NCBI GenBank assembly: GCA_003561025.1
Contig: PWII01000042.1
Coordinates: 1 to 7,609, forward strand
DNA: 7,609 nucleotides
Source: Candidatus Nealsoniibacteriota bacterium
GTDB lineage: Bacteria > Patescibacteriota > Minisyncoccia > Minisyncoccales > PWPS01
Direction: 5' to 3'
Shown piece after piece: positions 5,321 through 7,609 of this stretch. The first letter of the stretch is position 1. Every line of letters starts with the position of its first letter. A program made the position numbers and the translations under genes. Under the pieces are notes generated by a model. That model saw nothing but the letters and a program-made list of their open reading frames with translations. It searched no databases and was not told the DNA's origin.

Positions 5321-5909
5321 TTTGAAAAAGAAAGGCTTATTGAATTTAAGAACGGAGAAAGCCTTTTCTAGAATTGATCGTTTTGATTTTGTTCCTGATA
5401 GCCTAAAAAAATATGCTCATGAAGATGTTCCTCTTAGTATAGGTTTTGGGCAGACAATTTCACAACCTCAAGTTGTAGCATTTATGTTAGACCTTCTTTC
5501 TGTAGAAAAGAATGATAATATATTGGATGTTGGATTTGGCTCGGGATGGACAACTGCGCTTTTAGCGGAAATTGCAGAAGAGGGGAGAGTGACGGCAATT
5601 GAAAAAATACCTGAAATCTTTTATTTTGGGAAAAGCAATATTGAGAAATATAATTTCATAAAAGAGAAAAGAGTAGAGCTTTTTCTAGGAGACGGAAGAG
5701 AGGGTAGAATAGAAAATGCTCCCTATAATAAGGTTCTTGTTTCTGCAGCGGATTCTGATCATGATTTCTTTCTCGGAATAAGAGATCAACTACAAGAAAG
5801 AGCAAAGATTGTAATTCCAATCAATTCATCAATTTTTCTTTTTACGAAGAAGGGTAATAATTTTAATAAAGAGGAGTATAAGGGCTTTTCTTTTGTTCCA
5901 CTTGTTTAA
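5301..5909 (+). CDS. pcm: Protein-L-isoaspartate O-methyltransferase family protein
   Basis: PCMT enzymes use S-adenosylmethionine to methylate isoaspartyl residues in aged proteins so that these can return to normal aspartate. The 202-residue protein shows FVPDSLKKYAHEDVPLSIG followed by the family hallmark GQTISQP (50-56, with active-site Ser54). It also has the SAM motif I ILDVGFGSGW (74-83), an acidic EKIPE after the second strand, DGREG (131-135), a VIP strand at 171-173, and the characteristic C-terminus FVPLV. Small departures are GSGW in place of GSGY and no Gly-Gly before the VIP strand. The length is near the family's usual 205-230. No other start codon is available near the N-terminus. 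It overlaps def by 20 bases, and mltG begins after a three-base gap. A PCMT-like methyltransferase with another protein substrate cannot be ruled out. Confidence 0.9.
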   Translation: MQKLISDLKKKGLLNLRTEKAFSRIDRFDFVPDSLKKYAHEDVPLSIGFGQTISQPQVVAFMLDLLSVEKNDNILDVGFGSGWTTALLAEIAEEGRVTAIEKIPEIFYFGKSNIEKYNFIKEKRVELFLGDGREGRIENAPYNKVLVSAADSDHDFFLGIRDQLQERAKIVIPINSSIFLFTKKGNNFNKEEYKGFSFVPLV

Positions 5910-5912
5910 AAT

Positions 5913-6953
5913 ATGAAAAAAATTATTTTTTATCTATTAGCTATATCTTTTTTGCTTCTTTTTTCTTTTTCTATCTATATGTATCAAGGAATATATCTTG
6001 GCAAAGACTTTGATAGCGACTACCTCGCCTTTAGGGTTATGCCGGGAGACACTATTTTAACTATTGCGAATAATTTGGAAAAAGAAGGTATTATTGGTAA
6101 AGATTATTTTTTTCTAATATATTCCAGAATCTCTAATGATAGTAAAAAATTAAAAGCGGGGGAATATCTTTTTTCTTCCGGCATAAATATTCCGCAAATA
6201 TTTGATAAAATGGTGGAAGGAAGTGATAATAGATTGACAATTGTTGAGGGTTGGAATTTAAGAGATATAGCAAATTACTTGGAAGAAGAAGATCTTGCTT
6301 TGAAAGATGATTTTTATCATATTGTCGGCAAACCACCTCTTTTTAAAGATGGGGAACTATTGCAGGAAGAGGGAAGAAATTTTGATCATCAAAAAGAGTT
6401 TTTGGATAATTTAGAGAAAGAGATGACTCTTGAGGGCTATCTTTTTCCTGATACCTACTTTATTTCACCCGGAATTACGACCGAAGAGATAGTGAGAATG
6501 GTTTTGAAAAACTTTAAAAGAAAAGTTGTTGAGGGAATGGAGGAAGAGCTTAAAGAAAGTGAGATGTCTCTATTTGAAATAATCACAATTGCGTCTCTAA
6601 TAGAGAAAGAGGTTAGAGACTACGAGGAAAAAAGAATTGTTTCAGGCATTATTCAAAAACGATTAAATTCCGGAATGCGTTTGCAGATAGATGCGACAGT
6701 AACATACTTAACAGGGAGGAGGTCGGTAGAAGTTTTTATAAAAGAGACAAATATTGATTCGCCATATAACACCTATTTTTACTCCGGAATTCCCAAAGGA
6801 CCTATCTGTAATCCTGGAATAGAGAGTATAAGAGCGGCGATTAACCCTAAAAAAAGTGATTATCTCTATTATCTATCAAAACCTACGGGAGAGACTGTTT
6901 TCAGTCGTACATTTGAAGAGCATGTAAGAGCTAAGAATAGATATTTAAAATAA
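5913..6953 (+). CDS. mltG: Endolytic murein transglycosylase MltG (YceG-like)
   Basis: MltG is an inner-membrane lytic transglycosylase that cuts nascent glycan strands and so helps to set their length. A single N-terminal membrane anchor (about 4-25) is followed by an extracellular LysM-like region (about 38-110, FRVMPGDTILTIANNL). The YceG catalytic domain follows: LEGYLFPDTY at 173-182, ASLIEKE at 227-233 with the putative catalytic Glu231, LQIDATVTY at 258-266, SPYNTY at 283-288 and SGIPKGPICNPG at 291-302. The C-terminal segment contains the usual VFSRTFEEH. The total of 346 residues is normal. The gene shows that this organism builds a peptidoglycan wall. It has no Shine-Dalgarno sequence, starts three bases after the pcm-like gene, and is followed after two bases by the DJ-1 gene, so it is probably cotranscribed from the def promoter. 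Confidence 0.95.
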   Translation: MKKIIFYLLAISFLLLFSFSIYMYQGIYLGKDFDSDYLAFRVMPGDTILTIANNLEKEGIIGKDYFFLIYSRISNDSKKLKAGEYLFSSGINIPQIFDKMVEGSDNRLTIVEGWNLRDIANYLEEEDLALKDDFYHIVGKPPLFKDGELLQEEGRNFDHQKEFLDNLEKEMTLEGYLFPDTYFISPGITTEEIVRMVLKNFKRKVVEGMEEELKESEMSLFEIITIASLIEKEVRDYEEKRIVSGIIQKRLNSGMRLQIDATVTYLTGRRSVEVFIKETNIDSPYNTYFYSGIPKGPICNPGIESIRAAINPKKSDYLYYLSKPTGETVFSRTFEEHVRAKNRYLK

Positions 6954-6955
6954 CA

Positions 6956-7480
6956 ATGAAAAAGATAATTTTTTTTATTGCACAAAAAAACTTTCGTGAT
7001 GAGGAGTATTTTATTCCTAAGAATATTTTTGAAAAAAATCAGTTTAGGACAGAAGCTGCAAGTATTAGTAGAGGTATGGCAATTGGATCAGAGGGGGGAG
7101 ATGCGGTCATCTCTTTATCATTGGACGATGTTAATGTTGATGATTTTGACGCATTTGTTTTTGTTGGAGGTGGGGGTGCTCTTATCTATTTGGATAATGA
7201 AAAAGTTTATAGCATAATTAAAGAAGCGAGAACAAAGAAAAAGGTTATTGGTGCGATATGCATTGCCCCTGTTATTCTTGCTAAGGCCGGAATATTAGAA
7301 GGTGTAAGAGCGACTGTCTGGTCTTCTTCTATGGAAAAGAGACCAATTAAAGCACTTAAAGAAAATAAAGCTATCTATGTCGATGAAGGCGTTGTAGTTG
7401 ATAAAAGTATTATTACGGCAAAAGGGCCAAGCTTTTCAAATGACTTTGCTAAAAAAATAATCGATATTCTGGTAAATTAA
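6956..7480 (+). CDS. DJ-1/PfpI family protein
   Basis: The 174-residue protein has the class I glutamine-amidotransferase-like fold of DJ-1/PfpI. Seen are the N-terminal strand KKIIFFIA, FRDEEYFIP with the conserved acidic residue (Glu17 by alignment with PfpI), FVFVGGGGAL (67-76), and the nucleophile elbow GAICIAPVILAKAGIL with Cys102. A C-terminal ITAKGPSFSNDFA segment is typical of the family. PfpI proteases have His directly after the Cys, but here it is Ile103, so a PfpI-like protease triad is absent. Members of this superfamily act as proteases, glyoxalases, chaperones or redox sensors, and the sequence does not say which applies here. It is the last gene of the def operon, two bases after mltG. 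No hairpin terminator follows. Confidence 0.92.
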   Translation: MKKIIFFIAQKNFRDEEYFIPKNIFEKNQFRTEAASISRGMAIGSEGGDAVISLSLDDVNVDDFDAFVFVGGGGALIYLDNEKVYSIIKEARTKKKVIGAICIAPVILAKAGILEGVRATVWSSSMEKRPIKALKENKAIYVDEGVVVDKSIITAKGPSFSNDFAKKIIDILVN

Positions 7481-7494
7481 TATTTTCTTAAAAT

Positions 7495-7522
7495 TTGACA
7501 AAAATACAAAAACAACTATACT
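7495..7522 (+). promoter_or_regulatory. Promoter of the L10-leader transcript
   Basis: A perfect TTGACA (7495-7500) and TATACT (7517-7522, five of six) are separated by 16 bases. Transcription would begin near 7529, about eleven bases before the leader's first stem. The site begins 15 bases after the stop codon of the DJ-1 gene. Confidence 0.8.
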
Positions 7523-7539
7523 TAAAGCAATATTTATCC

Positions 7540-7609
7540 GCAGACAGTAGGTTTTCTAAGCATATAATTCCTACCGAGGAGAAAGAGCCTACTTCTAAGT
7601 GTCTGCCTA
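7540..7609 (+). ncRNA. Ribosomal protein L10 leader (rplJ leader), reaching the window edge
   Basis: This 5' untranslated RNA element is bound by the L10(L12) complex and gives feedback control of the rplJ-rplL operon. A closing stem pairs gcagaca (7540-7546) with tgtctgc (7600-7606). Inside it, gtagg (7547-7551) pairs with cctac (7570-7574) around an AT-rich loop. Directly after comes cgagga, giving the CCTACCGAGGA block that resembles the conserved CCUGCCGAGG core of the known L10 leader. A second possible partner for agtagg (7546-7551) is cctact at 7588-7593, which would exclude the first inner stem. The rplJ start codon lies beyond the window. Confidence 0.82.

Noticed and set aside
7540..7609. 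tRNA or other structured RNA gene at the right edge
   Set aside because: There is no cloverleaf or T-loop consensus. The stem order and the CCTACCGAGGA block fit the L10 leader instead.

Overview
The window is AT-rich, gene-dense bacterial DNA with nine protein genes, most of them separated by very short gaps. Gene content and style point to a small-genome uncultured lineage of the Patescibacteria/CPR type (an inference, not shown by a marker gene). The supporting signs are a short Rel protein ending after its TGS domain, a lysine-repeat histone-like protein, a thioredoxin fused to a ferredoxin:thioredoxin-reductase catalytic domain, a one-piece CdaA-CdaR protein, and few Shine-Dalgarno sequences. 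The standard code fits: eight genes end in TAA and one in TGA, and UGA is not read as sense inside any gene.

Left part (1-2800). The 3' part of guaB (IMP dehydrogenase) enters from the left, starting one codon after the catalytic Cys. An extended -10 promoter and the thioredoxin-FTR fusion gene (627-1211) follow. Converging on it from the minus strand is a rel/spoT gene (2761 to 1241). It is full length and in one frame but is broken by a single TAG at codon 83, inside the HD hydrolase domain.

Middle part (2801-4789). A lysine-rich histone H1-like gene (2954-3196) is built from nearly identical 84-bp repeats. Each repeat carries the same perfect 7-bp inverted repeat, and the gene ends at a strong intrinsic terminator. 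On the minus strand lies a diadenylate cyclase whose C-terminus carries a further membrane anchor and YbbR repeats. It therefore joins in one chain what Firmicutes encode as cdaA plus cdaR.

Right part (4737-7609). Back-to-back promoters with overlapping -35 boxes drive cdaA leftwards and a four-gene operon rightwards: def (peptide deformylase), a pcm-like methyltransferase, mltG (peptidoglycan transglycosylase) and a DJ-1/PfpI protein. The window ends in a consensus promoter followed by an RNA that matches the ribosomal protein L10 leader, so rplJ-rplL probably lies just beyond the right edge.

Functionally the window brings together synthesis of two nucleotide second messengers (ppGpp and c-di-AMP), GTP supply (guaB), nascent-protein processing and repair (def, pcm), cell-wall chain length (mltG) and redox control. 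The points most worth a second look are the amber codon in rel, the two protein fusions (with altered catalytic motifs), the hairpin-bearing histone repeats, the shared divergent promoter and the L10 leader. No stretch longer than 300 bases lacks a gene.
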